Shown here: positions 1 through 9,642 of the stretch, piece by piece
Numbering within the stretch: the stretch's first letter is position 1
Layout: the number at the start of each line of letters is the position of its first letter
From: Symbiodinium natans
Taxonomy: Eukaryota > Sar > Dinophyceae > Suessiales > Symbiodiniaceae
Reading direction: 5' to 3'
DNA: 64,000 nucleotides
Assembly: GCA_905221605.1 (NCBI GenBank)
Contig: CAJNDS010001202.1
Span: forward strand, 507,354 to 571,353
Made by a program: the position numbers and the translations under genes
Notes under the pieces: generated by a model
Database searches by the model: none
Seen by the model: the letters and a program-made list of their open reading frames with translations, nothing else
What the model was told of the DNA's origin: nothing

Positions 1-117
1 CACGTCTGGCTTCGTGTTGGGATCCAGCCTCCAAGAGGCGATCCAAGGGGGCCTTGCAAACACCAGGCTCCCAAAGCCCTACTCCCAAAAAACCTATAGA
101 GCCTGAGCATAATTCCC

Positions 118-180
118 TAAAACCCTAAACCCTAAACCCTAAACCCTAAACCCCAAACCCCAAACCCTAAACCCCAACCC
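118..180 (-). repeat. Telomere-type heptamers (CCCTAAA)
   Basis: About eight CCCTAAA/CCCCAAA units, next to the donor of the exon at 197-257. Confidence 0.9.
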
Positions 181-196
181 CCAAAACCTACATAAC

Positions 197-257
197 CTCA
201 AACCAGTCCTCTACAAAGGGCTCCCCGGAGAGGATGTAGCCGCCGAAGACCGAGGTC
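197..257 (-). CDS. Glycosidase-like exon, TSVFGGYILSGEPF
   Basis: One base plus twenty codons reading TSVFGGYILSGEPFVEDWFE, acceptor CCACAAG, donor GAG|GTTATG in phase 0. Plus-strand flanks are CCCTAAA/CCCCAAA repeats on the left. This is the last exon I can see before the window edge. Confidence 0.5.
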
Positions 258-3200
258 CTTGTGGTCGGAACTACACCAGAAGGTCTTGAAGCAACCCCTC
301 AAATCCTGAAGAGCCACCCCAACACAAGAACAGGGTTCCTTAGGCCCTTTCATGAGGGGTGACCTGATGATTCTACTGCCGACGATGGAGTTGGGGGTTT
401 GGACTTTGGGCTTTCAACCTGCTACTTCGGGCGTAGGTAGAAGGTAAGGCTTCAATGCAGCTCAGGGGCAGCGGCACGTTCGAGAAGCCTACCTGATGAG
501 CTGCGAGACATGTCTTGCGGGACCCCTCCAGTGATCTCTCATGTCTCTTCCCTACTCTACGATCCGACGCCTTGCTTGAAACATGCGTAGGACACGGATC
601 CCGGTTGGGTGACACCCAGGACATGCCTGAGGTGGGGGCCCTCGGGTTCCATCCACGACGATAAGCCGTTAGGAAATCATGAGCGGGTGCGGACGCGGTG
701 CCAGCGCATCAAGGTCGTTGGCTCTCCTTGGGTGGCGAAACGTTTCGGGTTTTCGGGGTTAGGGTTCGTTGTGGGTTCAGGGGCTCGGGGGTTTAGGAGC
801 TCTGGGGTGACTTGGGGCTGTTCTTTGTTGGAGCAGAGGGATAGTTGAACCGCCCTGTAAGCCATGTGGGAAGTAGGACGAAATCCCCTGTGCGGTGAAA
901 CAATGGATAAAGAAACTACACGACGCCATGGTGTTCTGCAATGTACTTAGACTACACAAACGTGCACCACTACAGTACTATGTAATTTGAATATCCCATA
1001 TCTAAGAAAAAGAGAAAAAGAACCTAAGCCCTACCCTAAACCCTACAAACCCCAAACCCTACACCTTCCAAAGTAGTGGGTGCGGGGGGGGATGGCTGGG
1101 CTCGTGGGGGCTCCTGGTGCTCGGAAGGGCTTTATGGGTTTGGGTTGAAGGCTTCCGGCTTCGGGCTGGACAGTCTTGGAACCGGGCTCTCCGGGTTTAA
1201 GGTTTAGCGTATTAGAGGGATTATAGGGGTTGTGGGGCGAAAAACCGGAATTGTAGGGTTGACAACAAGGCCTATGCCCCTCAGCCGAGAAGTCACTGAA
1301 CGCTAAGTCTGCTTTCCGACGAGTCTCTGCGTCAGCTTCCGGTAGAAGTAGCCACCGCCCCATATCCTGAGCACAGGCGCCTCAAAGCCACAGCCCCAAG
1401 CCCCAACCCCTAGATCCTAAGAAGCCCTCCCAAGCTCTAAAGCCCAAGGGCACCCGAAATGCCCCCATGCACAGGGGCCATTGCAGGGCTCAGTATCCTG
1501 AACCCCCCCAGATTTGGGAGGTCGGCGGTTTCATTCGGGTTTAAGGCTTTGGGGCGATTGTCTATGCAGATTTTCAATAAACAAGAATGGAATGTGGAAA
1601 CATGTACAAATATGTGACGATTCAACAAATGTGAGATCTTGGCCCAAGTGCTTGGGCTTCTCCTTGTTCGGATTCAGGGTCTGCAGGGCTTCTGTAGGCC
1701 TTCGCCGTTTTTTCGGGGCTTAGGGGTGTTTAGGGCTTCGGTGCTTTCAAGGCTTTAAGTTTTGGGACTTGGCGGAGGGGGCTGGTTCGGGCTTTGCGGT
1801 TCCGGGCCAAGAAAGGCCTGAAATGGTAAGCTCTTTCGTGGGCTGATGCAGGGCGCGGGGGTGGGGGGTGAAGGCTAATACTCCCTTCCCCAGAACCCCC
1901 TGCCCTCAAGGAACCGATCAGAATACCCCTGAAACCTAAACCCTAAACCCTAAACCCTAAACCCTAAACCCTAAACCCTAAACCCTAAACCCTAAACCCT
2001 AAACCCTAAACCCACCCCAAAAGAAGCCAAAGGTCTGCTGGATGCAGGTGGGGTCCATGCCCTTCCTTGGAGCGGCGGCGCGTGGTGGGCTTGAGACCAT
2101 GAGGGGACTTCTTCCGAAAACTCGGAATGTTTCGGGGTTAGGGTTTAGGGTTTAGGGTTTAGGGTTTAAGGGTTTAGGGTTTAGGCTTTAGGGATGTTTC
2201 GGGGTTGGAGTTTAGAGTTTAGAGTTTCGAGTTTGGGGTTGAATCCCAAACTTGAGGGGTTGCTTGCTGGCAATAAAGGCGGGAGGGGGGCGGAGGTGGG
2301 GGGGGGGGGTTGCTTTCAATAATACTCTAATGTGCTTGGGAAAATACAGGCACAAACTTCCACCCAATCGGCATTCCTACCCGAGGGTGTTTCTGCTCCC
2401 TGAAGCCACCCCCCCCCAAACTGTAAACCCAATAAAGCCCCCCAAGCCCCTTGAACCCCTTGAACCCTAAACACCTTGAACACCCCAAACCCCTTGAACC
2501 CTAAATCTCAAACCCAAAACCCCTTGAACCCCAGGCTGCAGACCGGGCATCTTGAACTGAAGGAGCTCGAGCTCATTGCCTACTGCCACCTCGGGGTGAC
2601 GAGAGGGGTGCGCGCGCACACATGCACGCATGCTGGCTGCCCTTTTAATTGAGGGGGAGGGCGGGTTTTGGGGTTCGGGGTTTGGGCATAAGGTGTGGAA
2701 TGGCCTAGAGGGGTTCAAATTTTTCTAGGGTCGAAGCTACGAATCCGGGTAGTTAATTCCCTCATGCCTGAACGCTGCGAGACCTAGGCCCCTTTCTCCT
2801 CCAGTGTAGGCGGGCCACTCCCATCACGTGATCGCGGCCCAGCTTCTGCAAGAGCTCCTGAAGCGCGTTTAGAGGTGCTTTGTGTAGGTCTTTCACCAGC
2901 TAGTGCCTTAACGTGCCTAGCGAACAAACCCGGCCTTTTCTTGGTTCAAAGGAGCTTACAAGCGAATCCCACAAAAAGTGAGAATCTTCGAAAGTGTGTT
3001 GCATCTGCAGGGCTTGGGGTTTGCAATACATCCCTCAGTTGAGGCGCGCGATCCAAGGCCCCCCGGAACGAAGGTGAGAAGATAAGACTCCGTAAACCTT
3101 CGAATGAAACTCCGATGCCAATAACCGATAGCTGTCAATAAGATAAGGTTGCAACCTTAGGGGGTACGAGTCCTCATCCCTTGATCCCTAGTAGCGCCTT

Positions 3201-3962
3201 AACCAGTCGCCAGTCGCGGTCGTCGTCCGCCTCGTCGCAGGTGATCTGTGTACCCACGAGGACCTGCAGGAGGCTTAGGGTTTAGGGTTTAGGGGTGGAA
3301 TGTAGGGCCTTAGTAGCTACGCATAGGTTTTTTTTTTTTTTTTTGGGGGGGGGGGGGGGGCTCTTCTAGTATTATGATGTAGGGACCATAAGGGAATACT
3401 CTTTGCAATTGCTCCGACCCCTATAGTAGAAAGTTTAGGGCTTCGGGCTTAGGGCTTAAGTTTAGAGTAGCCCAGACATTCGACGCAAGGTGCAGGCCCG
3501 ACGCTTCTGCTTCCTGAACTCTAAACCCTAAACCCCAAGCCTCAACAGCCACAACAAACATTCCTTGCCAGAGAGGATTTGCCTACGCGAGCTGATGCGC
3601 TTCGAGGCTTTTCCTCTGCGGGATCATCTTCTTCTGCTGTTTTTGCTTCGGCGGGCTTACGCGGTTTCGGCTTGTGCTTTTGCACCCTGCCCAAGCTCTA
3701 TTCCCCACAATCAAAGAGGAGGGGCGGAGCTGAAAGTTTGGGGTTTAGGTAAAAGATGTCGGGTCGTAACAGGTGCTGAACGCGAGCATACACGACACCA
3801 GAGTCTCTTGCCCGAAGCCCCCTACTTGTTTCTTCGTGAAGGGCTTTGAACCCTCATAAACCCTACTTTGGAGTAGACCCTGAAAAAATGTACATACTTT
3901 TTATGTATAAGTAGCTTTTATAGGAGCCCAGAACCAAAAAAAGCATAACAGTATGCTACTCC

Positions 3963-4002
<40 letters not shown>

Positions 4003-6545
4003 CAAACAAAAAAAACAAAAAACAAAGTGGAGGAGGCCGGGGGAGCGCCTTGATGCCATTGCCATTGCTCCCCTAAACCCTAAACCCTAAACCCTACACC
4101 CTACACCCTAGACCCTAAACCCTAAACCCTAAACCCCAAACCCTAAACCCTAAACCCCCCACAAGAAAGGCCAGAGCCTTGATGCCATTGCTCCGCACCG
4201 CATCCAGGAGCTGGGCCCAGGCTTCCTCGCGGCTGCCGTCCGGCCAGGCCTGGCTTTTCAGGGACTTGTTGTCTACGTTTTTCCTCTCCTTGAGACTCTG
4301 GAACTTCAAAGGTATGCTTCAGGGGCCCCGAAATCGGCGCTGCACCCGGAATGTAGGGGGCGCTTTCGCGTATTTAGTATCATGGCATGAGGAGCTTTAG
4401 GAATGATAGAGGGATGGGATTCAGGGCTTATAGCCTCCACCCTGAGATGCCTCCACTTCCAAGCCCAAAACGCCCAAACTCTGAGTCCTCAACCCCCAGA
4501 CCCTAAACCGCAAACCCTATGGCCCGATGTAAAACCTAAACCCTAAACCCTAAACCCTCAACCCTAAACCCTAAACCCTAAACCCTAAACCCTAAACCCC
4601 AGAGCTCAGCTGATTCGGGTCCTTGTCCCAAGCTTTGAAGAGGCGGATGGATGTGAGCTTCTCCTTCGTGGTAACTCGACATCCAAGGTTCAAAGGCGCG
4701 CCCTCTGGAAACTTAGGGTTTAGGGTTTAGGGTTTAGGGTCTAGGGTCTAGGGTTTAGGATTTCGGGCTTGGGGTCTAGGGTTTGGGGTTTAGGGTTTAG
4801 GGTTTAGGGTCTAGGGTTTAGGGTTTAGGGCACGAACAGCCAGGATCAGGAGCCATCGAAGCTCCCCACCGGGAAGCTTGCGGCCCCTAAACACCTCGAA
4901 TCCAAGCCGAGGGCTGCGGTTGCAAGGGCTTTGGGGTGCAAGGGGGGTTTCGGGTTTGGTTGAGGACGTCGGGGCTCAGGTGAAAGGCAAGATTAAGGCC
5001 TCCAAAGGCTGGGCTCTTAACGGTCCTCCTCAAGACGTCCCGGGGTCTAGCTTTGGGGATACCTATGGGGGTGTTGAGGCTTTGGGCTCCGAAGCCCGAA
5101 AGCTTGCCGCGCTCCTGCGTGTTGGGCCAGACTCCTTGGCATCGAGGCCATCTTCGGGAGTTTTGGGGGGGCGGGGAGGTACCTTAACGCTTCCAGAAGG
5201 AGTTATAAGGGTTTCATTGGGGCAGGGGTACTATTTATGGGTTCTGCCCTAAACCCCAAACCCCAAACCCCAAACCCCAAACCCCAAACCCCAAACCCTA
5301 AACCGTGAATTGACTACTCTAAAGAAGCTTGCAGGTTGAACGTGGCTTCGGGCGCCTTGTACTTTAAGTCGTTATTTCGTTAGGTCCTCAGGGCCTCAGC
5401 GGGGCAGGGATTTGCGAGGTGGGTTGCAGGGTGTAGGACGTTCAGGTCTGAGGGTTGAGAGCGCTTCGAGGCTTAACTCTGTTTAGGGTTTCAGGATTTT
5501 GCTGAGGGTCTTGGGGTTTTAGGGCTTTATAGGGTTTCGGGCGAAGGCTTTGGGTCGAGAACCTTGCAGCCTAGCATCTTGGAATGCCCCAAGAACACTT
5601 CTGGAACGTCGTGTCGTCTATGGCCAGTCCTGTCAAGTTCGGCCGTCGTTGCGTTTTTTTGGTGGGCTACGCGCTGTGTACTTGAACACAGGGCCAGAAC
5701 ATGTAGGGTCTGCAGCATCTGTGGGGCTTCTCTGAGGCCTTCTTCAGGGCTTGTGGGGCTCGTTCAGGGCTTCTGAGGAGGGCTTAGGGCTCATGAGTGG
5801 CTCTGGGGTTTCGGGGCTTAGCCCTTCCCAAAACAACTGCCGTAAGAGCCCTGAGAGGCCTTTGTGGAGAGATTTGGCCACGGGGCCAAGGAAGAGGTCA
5901 CTGTCGCACCGGTAGGCCCGTGCCTGAGAGGCTTTAGGGGCTTTCAGGGCGAGGCATGGGATTTGGGTTGGGAAGTTCCCCCTCATACTGACAGTCCTTA
6001 ACAGGGATTGTAGTACCCCCCCACTAGAATCCCTATTGAGGACTGTTAGTGTAAGGGGGCCTTAAGGGGGAACATCCCAAGATTTAGGGTTCAAGCGGAG
6101 TCGGGTTGTTTCTCGTGAAGTGGGGGAGCCCAATTCTTTCAAACGGGACTCCCTGGTCGCGTGCATTGATTGGACCCTAAACTCCCTGAACCCCTAAACC
6201 CTGAACCTTGAACCCCAAACCCTAAACCCCGAACCCGGAGCCCTAAACCCTAAACCCTATGCAATCCGGGAGGCGACCGGAGATGGCCCATTTCCAGCGC
6301 CGTCCCCCGCCAGGGCGATGACCACCGACGCGCCCACGGCGGAGAGAAGAGCGGCGGAGCAGGCAACGAAAGCCTGGGGGGGGGGGGGGGGGGGGTAATC
6401 CTTTTAGGGCTTACCGGGTTTAGAGTTTAGGGTTTTCGGCCTAAACCCTAAAACCCCTGACATTTAGGGTGTTGTGGGACCGTAAAGGAGGGCTTCTATG
6501 CTCCACCTCAATGTCTGAATTTGGCATCTTTTCCTACTCATTTTG

Positions 6546-6607
<62 letters not shown>

Positions 6608-7730
6608 GCTCCTACTACACTGAGTGGCTTTCGCCGCAAGGACTGAAGTTGCGCCTTCGTCCCAACTCATGCTGACTCGCCTGCTGGTTCGTATGACTGT
6701 GAAACGACGCATGCGACAGCGCCCACGGCCAGCGGCCTCCCCTGCTTGTGGTAGCACTTCGATGCTGCGATAGCAGGGTTTGCACTGCCGAATGGGTTGC
6801 TGCGCCTAAAGCATATGGAAGCCGACATGGACAGCATCGATCTGCTTAGCTGCTAGCCTTCGGTTCGGGGCTCAGTCTTTTCAGGCTTTGGGCTCAGGAC
6901 TTGGGGTTGAAACCCTGGCCAAACCCCCCAACAAAAAAAACAAACATCGACAACCTCAGATGCAGGCAAGGTGCGCCACATTGGCAGATGCCCCTCCGGC
7001 CCTGAATCAAGAGAATCCGGCTCTGTGAGGAAGTCCCTACAAGTAAGCCACCCGAAGAACGAAACGCTGTGAGCCCTTGAGGGTTGTGAGTGTATAGGGG
7101 GGGGTCGGTGAGGGGTACGAGGGCCCATCGAATTAGAATGGCTATAAGACAGTAGACATCAGATCCCGGACTGTATTGAAAATTGTTCAGGCCCCCGATA
7201 CTTTCCAGTTCATGTTGCCGAGGCTCAATAACAACAGCGAGGAAGGCTACGTGAAAATTTGTGGAGTCGCATGAGTCCGACATGTTGCCACCAAGACTTA
7301 AAATAACGCAACCAGCCCCCCCCCCCCTCCCCCCCCCTTTTTAAGATCTCAAACCTCAAACCTCTTCGCCTCCAAGCCTCCAAAAAGGCCTGCTGTAAAG
7401 CTCTGAAGCCTTAACGCTGTCAGATTTGCAGCTTTGAAGGCTTGACTTACATGAAACCAGAAGCCCGGAAACGACCCCGAAGCGGCCATACACAGTCGCG
7501 AAGCCCCACGCAACCTTGGCCCAGCCCAAACAACAACTTTTCCAAACACTTGCGTTGGGGGACAACAATCCCTACCCTACTGCTTCTTTTTGGACTTGTC
7601 TTTGTTTGAACTTCTTCATTTTTTTGTGGGGGGGGGGGGAGAATCCTAATCCGAATAAAGCACTTCACCTCCTTCTGTGCCCCTTGGGGCTCCCCGCCGA
7701 AGCCGGCCGATCTGGCGCGGCACGCTGCAT
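197..7730 (-). CDS. Glycosidase-like multi-exon gene, 3' part (GH17-like TIM barrel, tentative)
   Basis: Putative minus-strand gene made of about ten short exons (listed separately) separated by telomere-repeat-rich introns. The five exons from 4711 down to 2530 all start and end in phase 0, all have GT donors and AG acceptors, and read as one hydrophilic chain: an IRLFKAWDKDP strand, an alpha segment ending GIKALAFL, VLVGTQI followed by an acidic stretch, HVMG, then VAVGNELELL. The order resembles beta-glucan-active TIM-barrel enzymes, where VGNE holds a catalytic Glu; I also recall dinoflagellate proteins with this pattern but cannot name the family with certainty. Downstream exons add TCIQQ, IWGGGYFYRKL and TSVFGGYILSGEPF. 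A membrane segment (6263-6373) and a possible start exon (7669-7730) suggest a type II membrane enzyme, but those two exons do not join in phase, so an exon is missing or one call is wrong. The C-terminus is not identified and may lie beyond the window. Confidence 0.5.
1313..1366 (-). CDS. Glycosidase-like exon, IWGGGYFYRKL
   Basis: One base plus seventeen codons plus two bases: IWGGGYFYRKLTQRLVG. The acceptor is TGTGCTCAG and a GC donor (GGAAA|GCAG) gives phase 2, matching the one-base start of the exon at 197-257. A second frame of the same island (DMGRWLLLPEADAETRRK) is also open and longer; I prefer this one because it joins on both sides. Confidence 0.45.
1928..2011 (-). repeat. Telomere-type array, 12 CCCTAAA units
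   Basis: Perfect heptamers directly left of the exon at 2036-2110; a TTTAGGG array at 2133-2195 lies to its right. Confidence 0.95.
2036..2110 (-). CDS. Glycosidase-like exon, boundaries uncertain
   Basis: The frame that fits the neighbours ends GMDPTCIQQ and uses a GA donor (CAGCA|GACC) in phase 2, so that it joins the next exon as TCIQQ-IWGGGYFYRKL. The upstream boundary may be as late as 2061 (acceptor GGAAG), giving a 26-nt exon, or as early as 2110. Other frames of this island are also open. The plus-strand flanks are CCCTAAA on the left and a TTTAGGG array on the right. Confidence 0.4.
2530..2589 (-). CDS. Glycosidase-like exon with VGNE motif
   Basis: Twenty codons, VAVGNELELLQFKMPGLQPG, acceptor CACCCCGAG and donor GGG|GTTCAAG. 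The Glu of VGNE is the candidate acid/base or nucleophile residue of a beta-glucan-active barrel. An earlier donor (CCCG|GTCTGC) is possible, so the last few residues are uncertain. Confidence 0.6.
2819..2857 (-). CDS. Glycosidase-like micro-exon
   Basis: Thirteen codons, ELLQKLGRDHVMG, acceptor CGCTTCAG and donor GGA|GTGGCC, phase 0 at both ends. Joining it to the next exon gives HVMG-VAVGNELELL, a natural strand carrying the VGNE motif, which supports this donor over reading through. Confidence 0.55.
3204..3263 (-). CDS. Glycosidase-like exon, VLVGTQI strand and acidic loop
   Basis: Twenty codons, VLVGTQITCDEADDDRDWRL, phase 0 at both ends, with acceptor CTCCTGCAG and donor CTG|GTTAAG. The upstream intron ends in a CCCTAAGCC-type stretch. 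It continues the strand that ends the previous exon (GIKALAFL then VLVGTQI). Confidence 0.6.
4071..4157 (-). repeat. Telomere-type array
   Basis: CCCTAAA units with TACACCC and GACCC variants, adjoining the donor of the exon at 4163-4264. A C37 run (3965-4001) lies just upstream. Confidence 0.9.
4163..4264 (-). CDS. Glycosidase-like exon, barrel helix and strand
   Basis: Thirty-four codons, phase 0 to phase 0, acceptor ACAACAAG and donor CTT|GTGGGG running into TTTAGGG. It reads SLKSQAWPDGSREEAWAQLL then DAVRSNGIKALAFL: an amphipathic helix followed by a beta strand. It joins in frame to the exons at 4598-4711 (upstream) and 3204-3263 (downstream). A partial copy of its 3' end (gccttgatgccattgc) occurs just outside at 4048-4065, suggesting a small local duplication. 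Confidence 0.6.
4534..4831. repeat. Inverted telomere-type arrays around an exon
   Basis: CCCTAAA at 4534-4597, exon 4598-4711, then TTTAGGG with TCTAGGG variants at 4714-4831. Confidence 0.9.
4598..4711 (-). CDS. Glycosidase-like exon with RLFKAWDKDP strand
   Basis: Thirty-eight codons, phase 0 at both ends. It contains CRVTTKEKLTSIRLFKAWDK followed by DPNQLSSG. The acceptor is the end of a CCCTAAG unit and the donor is GGG|GTTTAG, the first bases of a telomere-type array, so both introns are bounded by heptamers. I first considered an EF-hand because of the DKDPN string, but position 6 is Gln instead of Gly and the hydrophobic position 8 is missing. The RLY/F-D-P pattern of beta-glucanase barrels fits better. 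Confidence 0.6.
5249..5304 (-). repeat. CCCCAAA variant array
   Basis: Seven near-identical CCCCAAA units, a one-base variant of the heptamer. Confidence 0.9.
5975..6083. mobile_element. Hairpin MITE-like element, family 1
   Basis: Terminal inverted repeats TTGGGAAGTTCCCC and GGGGAACATCCCAA with an inner palindrome (CAGTCCT...AGGACTG). Near-identical 8-bp flanks (GATTTGGG and GATTTAGG) look like a target-site duplication. No coding capacity. Confidence 0.7.
6263..6373 (-). CDS. Exon encoding a hydrophobic membrane segment
   Basis: Thirty-seven codons on the minus strand starting AFVACSAALLSAVGASVVIA, a clear membrane span or signal anchor, followed by a Gly/Pro-rich linker. The acceptor is CCCCAG directly after a long poly-C tract (the G run at 6376-6396 on the plus strand), which would serve as the pyrimidine tract. 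A GC donor after ATT keeps phase 0; otherwise an in-frame TAG follows one codon later. The donor lies next to TTTAGGG repeats in minus-strand sense. Confidence 0.5.
6378..6396. repeat. Poly-G tract
   Basis: On the minus strand this is poly-C ending in CAG, the acceptor of the membrane-segment exon. Confidence 0.85.
6548..6606. repeat. (ATC)n microsatellite
   Basis: About twenty CAT/ATC units; gives a meaningless Ile run in one frame. Confidence 0.95.
7669..7730 (-). CDS. Candidate start exon, basic N-terminus
   Basis: Reads from an ATG at 7730 on the minus strand as 20 codons, MQRAAPDRPASAGSPKGHRR, then two bases before a good donor AG|GTGAAG. It is rich in Arg, Pro and Ala, as expected for a short cytosolic tail before a membrane anchor. 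The next candidate exon (6373) needs phase 0 while this one ends in phase 2, so the link is unproven. The frame is also open upstream of the ATG, so the start could lie further 5'. Confidence 0.3.
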
Positions 7731-7753
7731 GGCCGAGGTCGAGGTGGGGGAGC

Positions 7754-7850
7754 CCTCAACCCTCAACCCTCAACCCTCAACCCTAGACCCTAGACCCTAA
7801 ACCCTAAACCCTAAACCCCTAACCCTAAACCCTAAACCCCTAAACCCTAA
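7754..7850 (-). repeat. CCCTCAA and CCCTAAA array
   Basis: Starts as CCCTCAA units, passes through CCCTAGA and ends as CCCTAAA with 8-mer CCCCTAAA units. Confidence 0.9.
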
Positions 7851-8331
7851 ATTCCGCTCTCTAGGGGGCCTCTTAAGGGGTGGTGTCTATGGAAGCTGAA
7901 ACCCCTGGTGTTTAGGGCTTTGTGTTGAGTTCCACACTGAGTGCCCAAGTTATGAGGGGTCGTGAAGGCTTGGGGAGTTTAAGGTTAGGGGCCCCTAGGA
8001 CCATGAAAGCCCTAAACTGGTTACAGGCGTCTTCGGCGTTCGGGACTCATGGGAGACTGGGGCATGGTGCTGAGCCAGCGGCTGAAAGCAACGCGCAAGC
8101 TCGAAATTTCACTTTGCCCACACGCTTGCAACGCAGGAAGGGCAAACCCAGAAGCCCCATAAGCCCCTGAGCCTCTAAACCCTATCACTATGAGCCCACC
8201 AAACCCCTAAACCCCCGTAATCCCCTAAGTCTGACCCGTTAAGAACACAACTTCTGCAGGCTTGGCGGGTTCTGGGACTCTAGAGCTTCATAGGGTCTAC
8301 TGGCAGGCCTAGGACACAGAGCACCACGACT

Positions 8332-8520
8332 GGGTTTAGGGCTTAGGGCTTAGGGCTTAGGGCTTAGGGCTTAGGGCTTAGGGCTTAGGGCTTAGGGCTT
8401 AGGGTTTAGGGCTTAGGGCTTAGGGCTGAGGGCTGAGGGCTGAGGGCTGAGGGCTGAGGGCTGAGGGCTGAGGGCTTAGGGCTAGGGTCTAGGGTTCAGG
8501 GCTTAGGGTTCAGGGTTTAG
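8332..8520 (+). repeat. CTTAGGG then CTGAGGG variant arrays
   Basis: About thirteen CTTAGGG units switch to about seven CTGAGGG units, then back to CTTAGGG. Each variant is locally uniform. Confidence 0.95.
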
Positions 8521-8550
8521 GGAGGCTTTGGGGGGTTTTTGGTGCTGGGC

Positions 8551-8616
8551 CTCCCTCTGGATAACCCCGTCGCCGGTGCGGTCGGCGAGTCGGAAGACGG
8601 CGAGGCTCCGCTCCAC
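8551..8616 (-). CDS. Orphan exon with a degenerate EF-hand-like loop
   Basis: Twenty-two codons, phase 0 to 0, containing VFRLADRTGDGVIQRE. The DRTGDGVIQRE string fits an EF-hand loop up to position 11; with a GC donor (GGGAG|GCCC) the essential Glu at position 12 would come from the next exon. The acceptor CTCGAAG lies about 10 bases from the TSD of the hairpin element at 8631-8734, which therefore sits at the end of the upstream intron. The opposite strand is also open. No neighbour exon joins it convincingly. Confidence 0.35.
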
Positions 8617-8630
8617 CTTCGAGGGCGAAC

Positions 8631-8734
8631 TTGGGATGTTCCCCGTTTTTCTAGCAGTCCTTCGTAGGGGATTCTAGTACCCCCTGTTGTAGTCCCTATG
8701 AAGTACTGTGAGAAAAAAGGGGGAGCATCCCAAG
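8631..8734. mobile_element. Hairpin MITE-like element, family 1
   Basis: TIRs TTGGGATGTTCCCC and GGGGAGCATCCCAA flanked by a perfect 7-bp direct repeat GGCGAAC. Inner arms pair as in the copy at 5975-6083. Confidence 0.75.
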
Positions 8735-9125
8735 GCGAACTTCTCACACCTTCTACCAGGGTTCAGCTGCTTCTGTTTTTCGGCTCAAGGGGGCCCACCC
8801 ACACAAACCCCGAACCCTGAAACCCTTAAAACCTTACAGGGGCTTGTAGAGTTCCAACAGGTGCCATGGTTTTCGGGGCACCTCGGGATTCATATGGCAT
8901 GTTCGGTGTGGGGTTTCAAGGCGTTTTGATAGGGTCAACACCCGAAAGACACCTTATATAAGCCATAAGGGGGGTTTTCCCCAAACAGGGATCCCCCTCA
9001 TATACCCCCGAATACTATAGTCCTTATAGAAAGAACCCCCCCCCAAAGAAAAGGGCACCACATCAACCCCGGACAGAAAAGGCCCCTTGAGGCGGCCTAA
9101 CACGCGCGGCGCAGACCGGCGCTGC

Positions 9126-9213
9126 CTCGTCCTCGCTGCAGCCGTACTGGGAGCTGAGGCGTCGGATGAGCGACGGCTTCGAAGGGCTGGAAGATCCTGA
9201 GGAGGCGGAACTT
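9126..9213 (-). CDS. Orphan coding island, strand ambiguous
   Basis: The minus strand has acceptor AACCCCAG after CCCTAAA repeats and reads SSASSGSSSPSKPSLIRRLS and then SQYGCSEDE before a GC donor. The plus strand also reads well (PYWELRRRMSDGFEGLEDPE) with donor CTGG|GGTTTAG. Both have high GC at third positions. I place it on the minus strand only for consistency with the neighbours. Confidence 0.3.
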
Positions 9214-9216
9214 CTG

Positions 9217-9642
9217 GGGTTTAGGGTTTAGGGTGTAGGGTTTGGGGTTTAGGGTTTAGGGTTTTAGGGGTTAGGTTTAGGGGTTTAGGGGTTTAGGGGT
9301 TTATGGGTTTAGGGATTTAGGGATTTAGGGGTTTAGGGGTTTAGGGGTTTAGGGGTTTAGGGGTTTGGGGGTTTAGGGGTTTCGGGGTTTCGGGGTTTCG
9401 GGGTTTGGGTTTAAGGGGTTAGGTTTAGGGGTTTGGGGTTTAGGGTTTAGGGGTTTGGGGTTTAGGGTTTAGGGGTTTAAGGTTTTAGGGGTTTAGGGGT
9501 TTAGGGGTTTAGGGGTTTAGGGGTTTAGGGGTTTAGGGGTTTAGGGGTTTAGGGGTTTAGGGGTTTAGGGGTTTAGGGGTTTAGGGGTTTAGGGGTTTAG
9601 GGGTTTAGGGGTTTAGGGGTTTAGGGGTTTAGGGTTTAGGGC
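9217..9642 (+). repeat. TTTAGGG to 8-mer TTTAGGGG array
   Basis: Begins as heptamers then becomes mostly an 8-base unit with one extra G, about forty units in total, including TTTCGGGG variants. Confidence 0.95.

Noticed and set aside
4598-4711. EF-hand reading of DKDPNQL
   Set aside because: Gly at position 6 and the hydrophobic residue at position 8 are missing, and the exon joins glycosidase-like exons in phase.
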